Shown here one piece after another: positions 27,523-35,999 of a stretch of 64,000 bases of DNA (positions are counted from its first letter, which is position 1; every line of letters begins with the position of its first letter). The notes under the pieces are model-generated. The model made no database searches and was not told the DNA's origin. It saw only the letters and a list, made by a program, of their open reading frames with translations. The translations under genes were made by a program, and so were the position numbers. The DNA is from Fructobacillus papyrifericola (GTDB lineage Bacteria > Bacillota > Bacilli > Lactobacillales > Lactobacillaceae): NCBI RefSeq assembly GCF_018437235.1, contig NZ_JAAMFJ010000003.1, positions 20,032 to 84,031 of the forward strand, written 5' to 3'.

Positions 27523-28755
27523 TTACGCGTTTTTCTTCGACTGCCTAGCCGCAATCAAATAGAGGCCGAGGTTGACCAAGACCATGCCGAAAAAGACCGA
27601 AAAGAAGAGGCCGGCAAACCAGCCATGGTCCAACATGATACCACCGTAAACCGGTCCGAGCATTCGGCCAAGGGAAATCATCATCCCAACAAAGCCCTGG
27701 GCTTGGCCGGAAACTTCTCTTGGCGTCATCTGTGCCACCCAGGCGGGAACCTGGGGTGAGGCCAGCATCTCGCCCACTGTCAACAATTCGAAAACCAGGA
27801 CAATTTGCCAGAATTGGTTCACAAAGAGCATGAGCAAAAAGGAGGTCGCAAAGATCAGCCCACCGGCGATGACCGAAATCGCATAGTTACGCTTGTTGGC
27901 CCAGTTTGAGATCATCTTCTGAAAGACGATAATCGTCAGCCCATTTAAGACCCAGAGGTTGGCGTAGTGAGCCGTCGAAATCCCAATGCGGTGCAGGTAG
28001 GTCGCCATGACCGTTTCCCAAAGCATGTAGGACAGATACATTAATAGAAGAAAGGCGGCAATCCAAACGAGCAGAACCGTGATTTTTAACTTTGGTCGAC
28101 CGCCTTGCGAAGCGACTTTGTCATCGGCTACTTCTGCCAGGGCCGTCTTGTTTTCTGTTTCTTCAAGAACAGGTTCGGCAGTTGTCACGGGATTGGTGTC
28201 AACGTTGAAGAAGATGGCCACCACAATCCCCAGAGTTAAGTAGAGCAAGGCGGCAATCAGCATCAGCCAGGAAAAACCGTAGTCAAAGAGGTAGCCGACG
28301 ACCAGCGTCCCGAGAACCACCCCGATGTTCAAAACGATGTACATGTTGTTAAAGATGACCCGGGTGTTCTTGCCAGTCACCGTCGTGGCAAAGGCGTTTA
28401 GCAAAGTCGTGATCGACCCAAGCCCAAGCGAGGTCAGCCAAATCAAAAAGGCAAAGACTGGCCAACCATTATAAAAGAAAAGGGTTGAAACAGCGAAAAA
28501 GGCGATGGCCGAAGCAATCAATAAAGCTGGGTAAGGTCGCCATCGATCAAAGAGCTGACCGGCAACAAAGGACCCCAGAACGTTCATTAAAGCCGCAACC
28601 AAAAGCACTAGCCCAGAAGTCGTCAGCGTCTGTCCCAGTGACAGGGTCATGTGCAGGGTCGTGACCGGCCAAATCATGGCGTGACCGGTGTTGGCCGCCA
28701 AATTAGCCAACAGGAGCCATTTTTCATTCAGTTTTTTTGCTGGATTAATCGCCAT
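27523..28755 (-). CDS. Major facilitator superfamily transporter (drug-efflux-like)
   Basis: A 410-residue, 12-helix MFS protein with two six-helix halves divided by a polar loop (about residues 190-220, rich in Glu, Thr and Ala). The first cytoplasmic loop has GQLFDRWRPYP and the fifth helix region has GSITTLLNAFATTVTGKNTR, as in MdtG/YttB-like exporters. GGGGG precedes the ATG at 28755. It forms a likely two-gene unit with nhaC. Substrate unknown. Confidence 0.8.
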   Translation of the reverse strand: MAINPAKKLNEKWLLLANLAANTGHAMIWPVTTLHMTLSLGQTLTTSGLVLLVAALMNVLGSFVAGQLFDRWRPYPALLIASAIAFFAVSTLFFYNGWPVFAFLIWLTSLGLGSITTLLNAFATTVTGKNTRVIFNNMYIVLNIGVVLGTLVVGYLFDYGFSWLMLIAALLYLTLGIVVAIFFNVDTNPVTTAEPVLEETENKTALAEVADDKVASQGGRPKLKITVLLVWIAAFLLLMYLSYMLWETVMATYLHRIGISTAHYANLWVLNGLTIIVFQKMISNWANKRNYAISVIAGGLIFATSFLLMLFVNQFWQIVLVFELLTVGEMLASPQVPAWVAQMTPREVSGQAQGFVGMMISLGRMLGPVYGGIMLDHGWFAGLFFSVFFGMVLVNLGLYLIAARQSKKNA

Positions 28756-28781
28756 TTCACGCCCCCTAACCGTTTTTCATT

Positions 28782-28790
28782 AGTATAGCA
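28782..28790 (-). promoter_or_regulatory. Extended -10 element for the MFS-nhaC unit
   Basis: TGCTATACT on the minus strand, 26 nt upstream of the MFS start codon. Confidence 0.5.
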
Positions 28791-28896
28791 CAGCTTTTTC
28801 TCATTTTTTGAAATCGTTAAAAGTCTATAAAGACCATTCTAACAGGCTTGTCCCCCTCCCGTCTCGGATTTTCGAAAAAAGCCGGCCCATAAATAA

Positions 28897-28910
28897 AGTA
28901 AACGGTTTCA
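28897..28910 (+). promoter_or_regulatory. Candidate cre (CcpA) site upstream of zwf
   Basis: AGTAAACGGTTTCA matches the catabolite-response consensus TGWAARCGYTWNCW at 12 of 14 positions. It lies about 50 nt upstream of the likely zwf -10 (TATAAT, 28961-28966), a position where CcpA can activate. Confidence 0.4.
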
Positions 28911-29003
28911 TTTTCTGATTTTTTTGGGATTCACCCCTGTTTTTTTAGCCCCGTATCGTTTATAATGTAGTGGATAGAGAAAAAGAGAAAAAAGGGGAAT
29001 CTT

Positions 29004-30464
29004 ATGGTGAATGAATTACAAACCTTAGTTACGTTCTTCGGTGCCACGGGTGATCTTGCCAAGCGCCTGCTGTACCCATCCGTCTTTAACTTGTACAAGA
29101 AGGGTTACCTGAAGGAACACTTCGCCATCGTTGGTACTTCCCGTCAGAAATTGTCTGACGCCGAATACCAAGACATGGTCCGCACATCGATTTCAGAAGG
29201 CCAGGACAAGGACCAGGTTGAAGGATTCTTGAAGCACTTCTCCTACATCGCTTCCGATGTAACCGACGCTGCTGGCTACGCTGGTCTGCACGACCAAATC
29301 GAAGCCGCTTCTGATAAGTTTGGCGTGGAAGGCAACCGGATCTTCTACTTGGCCGTTGCCCCACGCTTCTTCGGAACAATCGCGCAATACCTCAAGTCCG
29401 AAGGCCTGATGGCCGACAAGGGCTACAACCGCATCATGATTGAAAAGCCTTTCGGAACGTCATACGAAACGGCCGAACAATTGCAAAACGAATTAACGAC
29501 GGCCTTTAACGAAGACCAGGTTTACCGTATCGACCACTTCATGGGTAAGGAAATGGTCATGAACATTGCCCCACTTCGTTTCGGCAACCCAATGTTGAAC
29601 ACGGCCTGGAACAAGGATTACATCAAGAACGTCCAAGTGACTTTGGCCGAAACACTCGGTGTTGAAGAACGAGCTGGCTACTACGACACGGCCGGTGCCC
29701 TTTTGGACATGATCCAAAACCACACGATGCAAATCATCGGTTGGTTGGCCATGGAAGAACCAAAGGACTTCTCCGACGTTGCCATTCGCGATGCCAAAAA
29801 CGCGGCCTTCTCATCTTTGGAAATCTACGATGAAAAGGGTGCTAACCGCTACTTTGTTCGCGGACAGTACGAAGCAAGCAAGACGGTTGCTGGTCACGTG
29901 GCCTACACGGACGAACCCGATGTGCCAAAGGATTCCAAGACCAACACCTACATCGCCGGCGAGTTGCACTTCAACACGCCACGTTGGGAAGGCGTTCCCT
30001 TCTACATTCGTTCCGGTAAGCGCATGGCCGCTAAGACGACCCGTATTGACGTTGTCTTCAAGGCCGGTGCCTTCAAGTTCGGTGGCCAACAGGAACCACA
30101 AGAAACAGTGCTTTCAATCGTAGTTTCACCAGACGCCCACATCACCATGTCAATGAACGCCAAGGAAGTTTCCGACAACTTCTCAACGCAGCTGATTGAT
30201 TTGAACTGGGCCCCAACGGACAAGCAAAAGGCGGAAACGCCAGCGCCATACGAACGGATGTTGCACGATGCCATGGACGGTAACGGTTCAAACTTTGCCG
30301 ACTGGCACGGTGTGGCAACGGCCTGGAAGTTTGTTGACGCTCTGTCTGATGTTTATGCCGAAGACAAAGCCCCACTCTTCCCTTACGATTCCGACACGAT
30401 GGGACCAAAGGAAGCCGACGACTTGCTCGCCCAAAACGGCGATGCCTGGGTTTTCAAGGGTTAA
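29004..30464 (+). CDS. zwf: Glucose-6-phosphate 1-dehydrogenase
   Basis: A 486-residue dehydrogenase oxidising glucose 6-phosphate to 6-phosphogluconolactone, the entry to the phosphoketolase pathway. Seen: nucleotide-binding head FFGATGDLAKRLLYPS, IEKPFGTS, and the active-site signature RIDHFMGKE near residue 175. An AAGGGG ribosome site precedes the ATG. The Leuconostoc enzyme is known for dual NAD/NADP use; that cannot be judged here. Monocistronic with a clear terminator. Confidence 0.96.
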   Translation: MVNELQTLVTFFGATGDLAKRLLYPSVFNLYKKGYLKEHFAIVGTSRQKLSDAEYQDMVRTSISEGQDKDQVEGFLKHFSYIASDVTDAAGYAGLHDQIEAASDKFGVEGNRIFYLAVAPRFFGTIAQYLKSEGLMADKGYNRIMIEKPFGTSYETAEQLQNELTTAFNEDQVYRIDHFMGKEMVMNIAPLRFGNPMLNTAWNKDYIKNVQVTLAETLGVEERAGYYDTAGALLDMIQNHTMQIIGWLAMEEPKDFSDVAIRDAKNAAFSSLEIYDEKGANRYFVRGQYEASKTVAGHVAYTDEPDVPKDSKTNTYIAGELHFNTPRWEGVPFYIRSGKRMAAKTTRIDVVFKAGAFKFGGQQEPQETVLSIVVSPDAHITMSMNAKEVSDNFSTQLIDLNWAPTDKQKAETPAPYERMLHDAMDGNGSNFADWHGVATAWKFVDALSDVYAEDKAPLFPYDSDTMGPKEADDLLAQNGDAWVFKG

Positions 30465-30477
30465 TTTCAAACAAAAT

Positions 30478-30510
30478 AAAAAAGCGGTTCACAATGTGAA
30501 TCGCTTTTTT
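30478..30510. terminator. Bidirectional terminator between zwf and the cadD-like gene
   Basis: AAGCGgTTCACA / TGTGAAtCGCTT hairpin flanked by A and T runs. Confidence 0.85.
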
Positions 30511-30516
30511 GCTGTC

Positions 30517-31092
30517 TTAAAGAACTTTTACGATGATTTTGTATAGGTGTGCCAGAAAGCCGGAATCAATCAGTACGTAAAGTCCGATTAAAATGTAGCA
30601 AAGCTTCATGAGCTTTTCACCGAAACGATCAATCAAAGCTGTCACGACTTTGTGATTGGCAATGGCCCACAGGATGAAAACAATGATGACCGTCAGCATG
30701 CCAATGTAGAGGAGCGTTTCACCAAAAATGAGCCAACTTTCACTAAGCAATACCGGTAAGAAAATAGCGAGGTTGCAGCCAGCACAAACCGACAGGTAAG
30801 TAAAAAGAACCAAGCTGAAGGGCGACTTTCCCTTAACCTTCCCTTCCTCCTCGTCATCATCGAAAAGGGCCAAGTAAATCGGAATGAAGCCAAGCAGGCC
30901 AAGCAACCATTCCGGAAAGAAAGCCTGTAAAAGCTGCCCGGCCAGGAAGCTGACCAGCATTAAGAGAAGGTTTCCCGCCAGATAGGCCGATAGGACGGCA
31001 GCGAAGGGGTACTTTTTTAGTAGGAAAAGCAGCATGATAAAGAAATCGAGGTTAACTGCTAAAAAGGTCAGTGTCAGGAGTGAAATGTTCAT
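30517..31092 (-). CDS. CadD-family cadmium resistance transporter
   Basis: A 191-residue membrane protein with about five helices, matching the CadD family by the opening VNLDFFIMLLFLL, the acidic loop (DDDEEEGKVKGK, about 77-88) and the CAGCNLAIFLP segment. The cysteine pair in CAGC could bind metal. CadD exports or sequesters cadmium. GAGG precedes the ATG at 31092. A palindrome of the ArsR/SmtB type lies between promoter and start, but no CadC-like regulator gene is adjacent. Confidence 0.75.
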   Translation of the reverse strand: MNISLLTLTFLAVNLDFFIMLLFLLKKYPFAAVLSAYLAGNLLLMLVSFLAGQLLQAFFPEWLLGLLGFIPIYLALFDDDEEEGKVKGKSPFSLVLFTYLSVCAGCNLAIFLPVLLSESWLIFGETLLYIGMLTVIIVFILWAIANHKVVTALIDRFGEKLMKLCYILIGLYVLIDSGFLAHLYKIIVKVL

Positions 31093-31114
31093 TTAGTCCT
31101 CTTGCATCCAATTC

Positions 31115-31130
31115 ATGAATTTAAATTCAT
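31115..31130. promoter_or_regulatory. ArsR/SmtB-type operator of the cadD-like gene
   Basis: ATGAATTTAAATTCAT is a perfect 16-bp palindrome containing TGAA-N6-TTCA, the core recognised by ArsR/SmtB metal sensors. It lies downstream of the -10, suited to repression. Confidence 0.55.
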
Positions 31131-31147
31131 CTGTTTATTGCATGAAT

Positions 31148-31175
31148 ATTTTATCATATATTGCTCAGCTGTCAA
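31148..31175 (-). promoter_or_regulatory. Promoter of the cadD-like gene
   Basis: TTGACA (31170-31175), 16-nt spacer, TAAAAT (31148-31153) on the minus strand. Confidence 0.7.
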
Positions 31176-31185
31176 TTTCTCAAAA

Positions 31186-31210
31186 TAAAAAAGACCTTTC
31201 GGTCCTTTTT
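31186..31210 (-). terminator. Terminator after the HD hydrolase gene
   Basis: AAGGACC / GGTCTT-type hairpin with A and T runs, 15 nt past the stop. Confidence 0.75.
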
Positions 31211-31224
31211 CAACAAAGTATTTT

Positions 31225-31911
31225 TTAGACTTTATCCAAATCAAAAGCCGGGTCGGCCAAGAGGCCGGTTTCAGCATTCAAGGTCTTCAAGAAGTCCTTC
31301 ATGAATTCCTTGCGCTTTTCACCCTCAACACGGGCGGCCGGCGTGTTCAGCTGGGCAGGCAATTTGAAAATCTTCTCGTAAAAGTGATTGACAGACGGAT
31401 TCTCGTTCTTTCGGTAGGTTGCCTTGTCTTTCAGGTCCTTGACTGGGAGGACTTTGGGGTCGGCCAAGACTCGGCCCTTGGCACCACCATAGGCAAAAGT
31501 CCGGGCAATGGCAATGGCACCAAGCGATTCAATCCGGTCGGCATCCTGCACGTACTGGCCCAATTTCGAAAGTTCATAATGCTGCACCAAGTTAGCCGAA
31601 TAGGACATGTGCTGAATCGTATCCATGACGTCGGCCGCTTCTTCTTTGGAAAAGTCGTTTTCAATCAACAGCTTTTCCACCTTTTCAATCTGCCCAGGCA
31701 CGTCATCGACCACCTTATCGTCAATAGTGTCATGCAAGAGACCACCGGCCCGAATAACCGCCTCTTCTTCTGCCGTGATTTTTCCATGGTCTTCTAAGAA
31801 GAATTTCACGCCCCAGTCCGCCACGCGCTGCGCGTGGTAAAAGTCATGGCCGGAGGCATCCCCGCCCAAAGTCGCCTCTGAAAATGCTACGATACGATCC
31901 AAATTTGCCAT
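31225..31911 (-). CDS. HD-domain phosphohydrolase
   Basis: A 228-residue metal-dependent phosphohydrolase of the HD family: GHDFYHAQRV (His26), GGLLHDTIDD (His60-Asp61, the HD pair) and VQDADRIESLGAIAIAR (third-site Asp). These proteins act on nucleotides or related phosphates; the substrate is unknown. The ATG at 31911 gives the normal N-terminus; the GAGAGAAG upstream is a weak ribosome site. Longer in-frame starts up to 32019 would add an unlikely leader. Stands alone. Confidence 0.85.
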   Translation of the reverse strand: MANLDRIVAFSEATLGGDASGHDFYHAQRVADWGVKFFLEDHGKITAEEEAVIRAGGLLHDTIDDKVVDDVPGQIEKVEKLLIENDFSKEEAADVMDTIQHMSYSANLVQHYELSKLGQYVQDADRIESLGAIAIARTFAYGGAKGRVLADPKVLPVKDLKDKATYRKNENPSVNHFYEKIFKLPAQLNTPAARVEGEKRKEFMKDFLKTLNAETGLLADPAFDLDKV

Positions 31912-32144
31912 TTTGCTTCTCTCTCCATTTTCTCTGCCAAAACGTTTTTCTAATTTTAGTACGAGAAAGGCTAAGATACAAGAGACTTTCTTTAAATCGT
32001 ATTGAAAAAAGGCAAACAATTAACTAGACACCATTTTGTCGTTCGGATTTTTGCGATGTTTGGATTTCTTGCGCCCAAACCAGCCCTTCTTCTTGTAAAA
32101 TTTGTTACACTGTTAGGGAATTTGAAGAAAGAAAAGGAAAAAGC

Positions 32145-34112
32145 ATGGCATTTTTAGAACTGAAAAACATTCATAAGTCCTACTTCTTGGGCAGCCAAGA
32201 ATTTCCGGTCTTAAAGGGAATCGACCTCGACTTTGATTTGGGCGACTTCGTTTCCATTCTCGGGGAATCCGGTGGTGGTAAGTCGACGTTGATGAACATC
32301 ATCGGCGGCCTTGATCGCAACTTCGATGGTGAAGTGCTTGTTGATGGCAAGAAGCTCGACCACAAGCAGGAAAAAGCCCTGGATAAGTACCGTCGGGAAA
32401 CGATTGGTTACATTTACCAGTCTTACAACCTGATTGCCCACCTGTCCGTCTTGGACAACGTCTTGGTTTCACTTGACATGACGACTTTGTCAAAGAAGGA
32501 ACGAGAACAACGGGCCAAGGACCTCTTGACCAAGGTTGGCTTAGACGGCCAGATGAAAAAGTACCCGAACCAGCTCTCTGGTGGCCAGAAACAGCGTGTC
32601 GCCATCGCCCGCGCCTTGGCTTCCGACCCCAAAGTCATCATCGCCGATGAACCGACCGGTGCCCTGGATGCCCAAAACACCAAGGAAGTCCTCGCGCTCT
32701 TGAACGAAATCGCTTCCGAAGGTCGCCTGGTCATTACGGTTACCCACTCGCAGGCCGTTGCTGATGCTGGTACGCGAATCGTTCGCTTAGCCGATGGCCA
32801 AATTGAGTCAGACGACCGCATCAAGCCAGCCTATGAAAAGCAGGATAAGGAAATGATTCCTTCCCGTGCCCTGCCACGTCGTGCTTCCATCAAGACGGCC
32901 TTCAAGCACTTCCGCCATAACTTGGGTACCAACTCCCTGATTATCTTGGGAACCTCGATTGGCCTCTTTGCCGTCATCCTCTTCTCCGGATTGGGTAACG
33001 GGATTTCTGGCTACATGTCTAGCCAAATCACGAAGTTGGCCAACCCACAGGTCATGTCGGTTAGCCGCTACGTCAAATCCGATGATGACGATTCCGCAAC
33101 TGCATTCGGTTCTAGCACCGATACGCCAGCCTTCACAACGGCTCAGCTAAACCAAATTAAGAAACAAAAGCACGTTTCAAAGGTGGAAGCCTCTTACACA
33201 GCGGCAAACGTTAACGTTTCCTATAACAACCAAAACGTGAAGATGCGCTCCCTTTCCAACTGGAACGACTCCTTCTCCAAGGACTCAATCAAGGCTGGTC
33301 ACGCCCCTACTAAGGACGGCGAGATTCTGTTGGATCAGTCAGCAGTCGCTGAAAAGTTCAACAAGAACAATTACAAGGACCTCATTGGTAAGCAGGTAAC
33401 GCTGTCTTATCAGACACAAAATGCTCAGGGTGCTGCAGTCACTGTTAACATCACGGCCACTGTTTCCGGTATTGGTCACTCAGATGGCAAGGCTGCTCAA
33501 ATTAATGCAATCAACACGCAAACCCTTCAAAAGGCCCTCCAGGCTGCTGGTGTTAGCGCTGATCCGACGGAAATCGATGTCAAGGTTGACGACTTGAACA
33601 ATGTCGAAGAAACGGCCAAGGCCATCGATAAAATCAAGGATGGTTCAACCCGACTTTACAAGACATCAACCATTCAAAGCTTGATTAGCCAAATTCAAAC
33701 CTACGTCAACCTGGCCACGTCCATTCTTTCAACGATTGCCGGCATCTCCTTGATTGTTTCGGCACTGATGATTATCGTGACCATGTTCATGTCCGTTGCC
33801 GCCCGTACCAAGGAAATTGGTATCCTGCGTGCCTTGGGTGAATCCAAGCGTGACATCCGCTGGCTCTTCATCTCTGAATCATTGATTACCGGATTGCTTT
33901 CGGCAACCTTGGCAACCATCATTGCCTATCTGGCACAGGCCGGTATCAACGGCCTGCTCAAGGGCACAGCCGATTACGCCTTCGTTCAGATTACGTCAGG
34001 CAACATCATCAACGCCTTCGTCATCGCCCTGATCATTTCCCTCCTGGCTGCTTTGCTTCCCGCACGACGCGCCGCAAAGCTCAACCCAATTGACGCTCTG
34101 GCTGCGGAATAA
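32145..34112 (+). CDS. MacB/FtsX-type ABC exporter, fused ATPase and permease
   Basis: A 655-residue single-chain half-transporter. The ATPase (1-225) has Walker A GESGGGKST (40-48), signature LSGGQKQRVAIARAL and Walker B VIIADEPTGALD. The permease follows: one helix near 275, a large extracytoplasmic MacB-type domain (about 300-520) and three helices at 540-650. Such proteins export peptides or move substrates out of the outer membrane face; in Firmicutes they often act in peptide-antibiotic resistance. AAGGAAAAAGC is the ribosome site. No two-component system is next to it, and the substrate is unknown. Confidence 0.88.
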   Translation: MAFLELKNIHKSYFLGSQEFPVLKGIDLDFDLGDFVSILGESGGGKSTLMNIIGGLDRNFDGEVLVDGKKLDHKQEKALDKYRRETIGYIYQSYNLIAHLSVLDNVLVSLDMTTLSKKEREQRAKDLLTKVGLDGQMKKYPNQLSGGQKQRVAIARALASDPKVIIADEPTGALDAQNTKEVLALLNEIASEGRLVITVTHSQAVADAGTRIVRLADGQIESDDRIKPAYEKQDKEMIPSRALPRRASIKTAFKHFRHNLGTNSLIILGTSIGLFAVILFSGLGNGISGYMSSQITKLANPQVMSVSRYVKSDDDDSATAFGSSTDTPAFTTAQLNQIKKQKHVSKVEASYTAANVNVSYNNQNVKMRSLSNWNDSFSKDSIKAGHAPTKDGEILLDQSAVAEKFNKNNYKDLIGKQVTLSYQTQNAQGAAVTVNITATVSGIGHSDGKAAQINAINTQTLQKALQAAGVSADPTEIDVKVDDLNNVEETAKAIDKIKDGSTRLYKTSTIQSLISQIQTYVNLATSILSTIAGISLIVSALMIIVTMFMSVAARTKEIGILRALGESKRDIRWLFISESLITGLLSATLATIIAYLAQAGINGLLKGTADYAFVQITSGNIINAFVIALIISLLAALLPARRAAKLNPIDALAAE

Positions 34113-34131
34113 AGCTTTTAGTAAACAAATG

Positions 34132-34171
34132 AAAAAGTCGTCACCGTTTCATCACCGGTGACGACTTTTTT
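34132..34171. terminator. Bidirectional terminator after the ABC exporter gene
   Basis: AAAAAGTCGTCACCG / CGGTGACGACTTTTT hairpin between two converging genes. Confidence 0.85.
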
Positions 34172-34176
34172 ACTGC

Positions 34177-34494
34177 TTAAATTTCCGTGGGTGGCAAATC
34201 CTCTAAGTAGGTCCGAAAGAAGGGGCAGTCAAAGAAGGCAGCCAATTCGTTGCCATAGAGATGGCAGAAAGTCAGCAAGACCAACAGGTCTGGCATCACC
34301 TGCCCCGACTCGTACTTAGAGATGGCCGATTGGGATAAGTGCAGGCTATTGGCCACCTCGGTTTGCGAATAACCGCGTATCAGGCGGGCCTTCTTTAGTC
34401 GATTCGCCACCTCTTCTTGGATTTCTTGGCGGAAGGAAAGTTCCATCCATTTGTGATCAAACTGTTCAATTGCTGCGGGATGTACAAGAACCAT
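34177..34494 (-). CDS. XRE-family transcriptional regulator
   Basis: A 105-residue cytosolic regulator with a central helix-turn-helix (ARLIRGYSQTEVANSLHLSQ, then SAISKYESGQVMPDL, about residues 33-70) and a short C-terminal helix region with a PFFRTYLEDLPP tail. The ATG at 34494 is chosen for the GGAGG six bases upstream; an upstream in-frame ATG at 34530 is poorly spaced. Converges on the ABC exporter gene; no target can be assigned. Confidence 0.82.
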   Translation of the reverse strand: MVLVHPAAIEQFDHKWMELSFRQEIQEEVANRLKKARLIRGYSQTEVANSLHLSQSAISKYESGQVMPDLLVLLTFCHLYGNELAAFFDCPFFRTYLEDLPPTEI

Positions 34495-34653
34495 TTCTCT
34501 CCTCCTATCATGGTACTTGTTTGATTCCATTTCCTAATCACTGTCTCGGCCCTATTATAACCAGGCATACCCGCTTTGCAAAGAAAAAGCACGAACAAGC
34601 GTTCGTTTTATTCAAAACATTCATAAGTTTGAACAAAGCGACTTTTTCCGTAT

Positions 34654-34680
34654 AAAAAAAAGTCGACCGGTGGGTCGACT
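34654..34680 (-). terminator. Terminator after the 144-residue membrane protein gene
   Basis: AGTCGACC / GGTCGACT hairpin with a long T run on the minus strand. Confidence 0.8.
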
Positions 34681-34691
34681 GCTGTTTAAAT

Positions 34692-35126
34692 TTAAAAGTA
34701 AACGCCTGAAATGGGCAATCCAATCGCTACCAAGTACATAGTCCAGCCCCAGAGCAAGAAACCGATGATTTCGACAACGGTCTGTTGCCATGGCAGGTGC
34801 CAGAAGAAGGGCTTTTGCTTTGTAACGACCTTGTAATTCTGGTCAATGACAATCCAAACAATCAAGCCAAAGAGCGTCCCCGATCCTTGCGTAATGCTGG
34901 AATCATAGTTAGCCCAGATGATGAAGACGATGATTAAAACAATCGACATGAGCAAGAAAAGCCCCCGACTAAAGTCGATAAAGACACCGCCCCCAATCGA
35001 GAGCGCCTCCGTTTTTGTGGCTTCTTCCGTGCGGAAGAGTTGCTGCCAGCCCGCACGAACAAGGGAGGCTAAGACGCCACCCAGAAAACCAACCCAGAGG
35101 GCGTTAAAAATAATGGTTGCCAACAT
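34692..35126 (-). CDS. Uncharacterised four-helix membrane protein
   Basis: I do not recognise this 144-residue protein. It has about four hydrophobic segments (residues 4-25, 52-72, 84-96 and 115-140), with a short charged loop after the first (RTEEATKTEALS). Gly-rich packing motifs (GFLGGVLA, IGGGVF) occur in the first half. AAGGAG precedes the ATG at 35126. It is flanked by a terminator and diverges from the coiled-coil gene at 35326. No function is proposed. Confidence 0.7.
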   Translation of the reverse strand: MLATIIFNALWVGFLGGVLASLVRAGWQQLFRTEEATKTEALSIGGGVFIDFSRGLFLLMSIVLIIVFIIWANYDSSITQGSGTLFGLIVWIVIDQNYKVVTKQKPFFWHLPWQQTVVEIIGFLLWGWTMYLVAIGLPISGVYF

Positions 35127-35217
35127 AGAAAATCTCCTTTAATCACTTCCCTAATCTTAACACTTCTCCGTTCTAATGAAAACGGCTAGTCAAGGGACCC
35201 TTCAGACGGGACTTTTT

Positions 35218-35325
35218 GGTATAATAGGGAACTGAGGAGTTCAGCAACGAGGCGCTTTTCTCGCCTTTTAAGACTTCTCCGACTAGCGCCGGAAGATTTT
35301 TCGGATTCAAACGGAGGTTTTTCTT
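35218..35325 (+). promoter_or_regulatory. Promoter and structured leader of the coiled-coil gene
   Basis: TGGTATAAT (extended -10) at 35218-35226 is followed by a leader of about 90 nt with several possible pairings: GAGGCG with CGCC followed by TTTTA (terminator-like), GGCGCT with AGCGCC (competing), and GAGGAGT with ACTTCTC (enclosing). The overlap of competing helices looks like an attenuator but is unproven. Confidence 0.4.
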
Positions 35326-35817
35326 TTGAAAGTCAAACGCGAAAACATGATTGATTATTACACCTTCGGCTCAACCGCCGAACTTTTACTATACCTGGGC
35401 ATTGAACGAGAAACACTCTTTCACCGGGCCAAGTTACGTGGCATCGATTTAAACGGGACTTATACGGAAGCCGATTTAGCGGCTTTAAAGCCCCAAAAGG
35501 ACGCTTATCTCGGTTCATTAAACGCCGAAACGGAAGCCGAAATCGAAGTGCTCAAGATGAAGCTGCAGATGCTCGAATCCCAACTGGGCTTTAAGGATCA
35601 GCAACTCGAAGATCGCCAAGATCACATCGACACCCTGCGTTCTTCTCTCGAACAGGCCGAACGCAACCTGGAAAAGACCCAAACAACGGTCGACCAGCAG
35701 CAACACCTGCAGATGGCTACCCTCTCCCAGCTGGACAAAGTCACATCCCGCGTCCAACGTATCGAAATGGAAGAAGACCAAAAGAAGCACTGGTGGTCGA
35801 GAAAGAAAAAAGATTAA
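35326..35817 (+). CDS. Small helix-turn-helix plus coiled-coil protein (DUF536-like)
   Basis: A 163-residue protein: an N-terminal winged-helix-like segment (FGSTAELLLYLGIERETLFHRAKLRG region, about 10-60) followed by a long coiled coil (about 65-140) and a basic C-terminus ending KKHWWSRKKKD. The layout resembles DUF536/plasmid replication-associated proteins of lactobacilli, yet nothing else here suggests a plasmid. The start is TTG at 35326, with GGAGG eight bases upstream. It has a structured leader and its own terminator. Confidence 0.65.
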   Translation: MKVKRENMIDYYTFGSTAELLLYLGIERETLFHRAKLRGIDLNGTYTEADLAALKPQKDAYLGSLNAETEAEIEVLKMKLQMLESQLGFKDQQLEDRQDHIDTLRSSLEQAERNLEKTQTTVDQQQHLQMATLSQLDKVTSRVQRIEMEEDQKKHWWSRKKKD

Positions 35818-35819
35818 AC

Positions 35820-35853
35820 GAAAAAGAGCGATGAATACTCATCGCTCTTTTTA
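35820..35853 (+). terminator. Terminator after the coiled-coil gene
   Basis: AAAAAGAGCGATGA / TCATCGCTCTTTTT hairpin directly after the stop. Confidence 0.85.
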
Positions 35854-35945
35854 ATTGTCATCGATTTGTCCGCTACAGAATGTACAGTCAATGGTAGCAC
35901 CGAGATAACACTGAACTCTAGGCGCTTATCAATTATTTAGCGACA

Positions 35946-35980
35946 CAAAACCAGCCATTCGAAACGAATGGCTGGTTTTA
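35946..35980 (-). terminator. Terminator after the signal peptidase gene
   Basis: AAAACCAGCCATTCG / CGAATGGCTGGTTTT hairpin with a 3-nt loop. Confidence 0.85.
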
Positions 35981-35999
35981 TTTTATGACATTTGTCATC

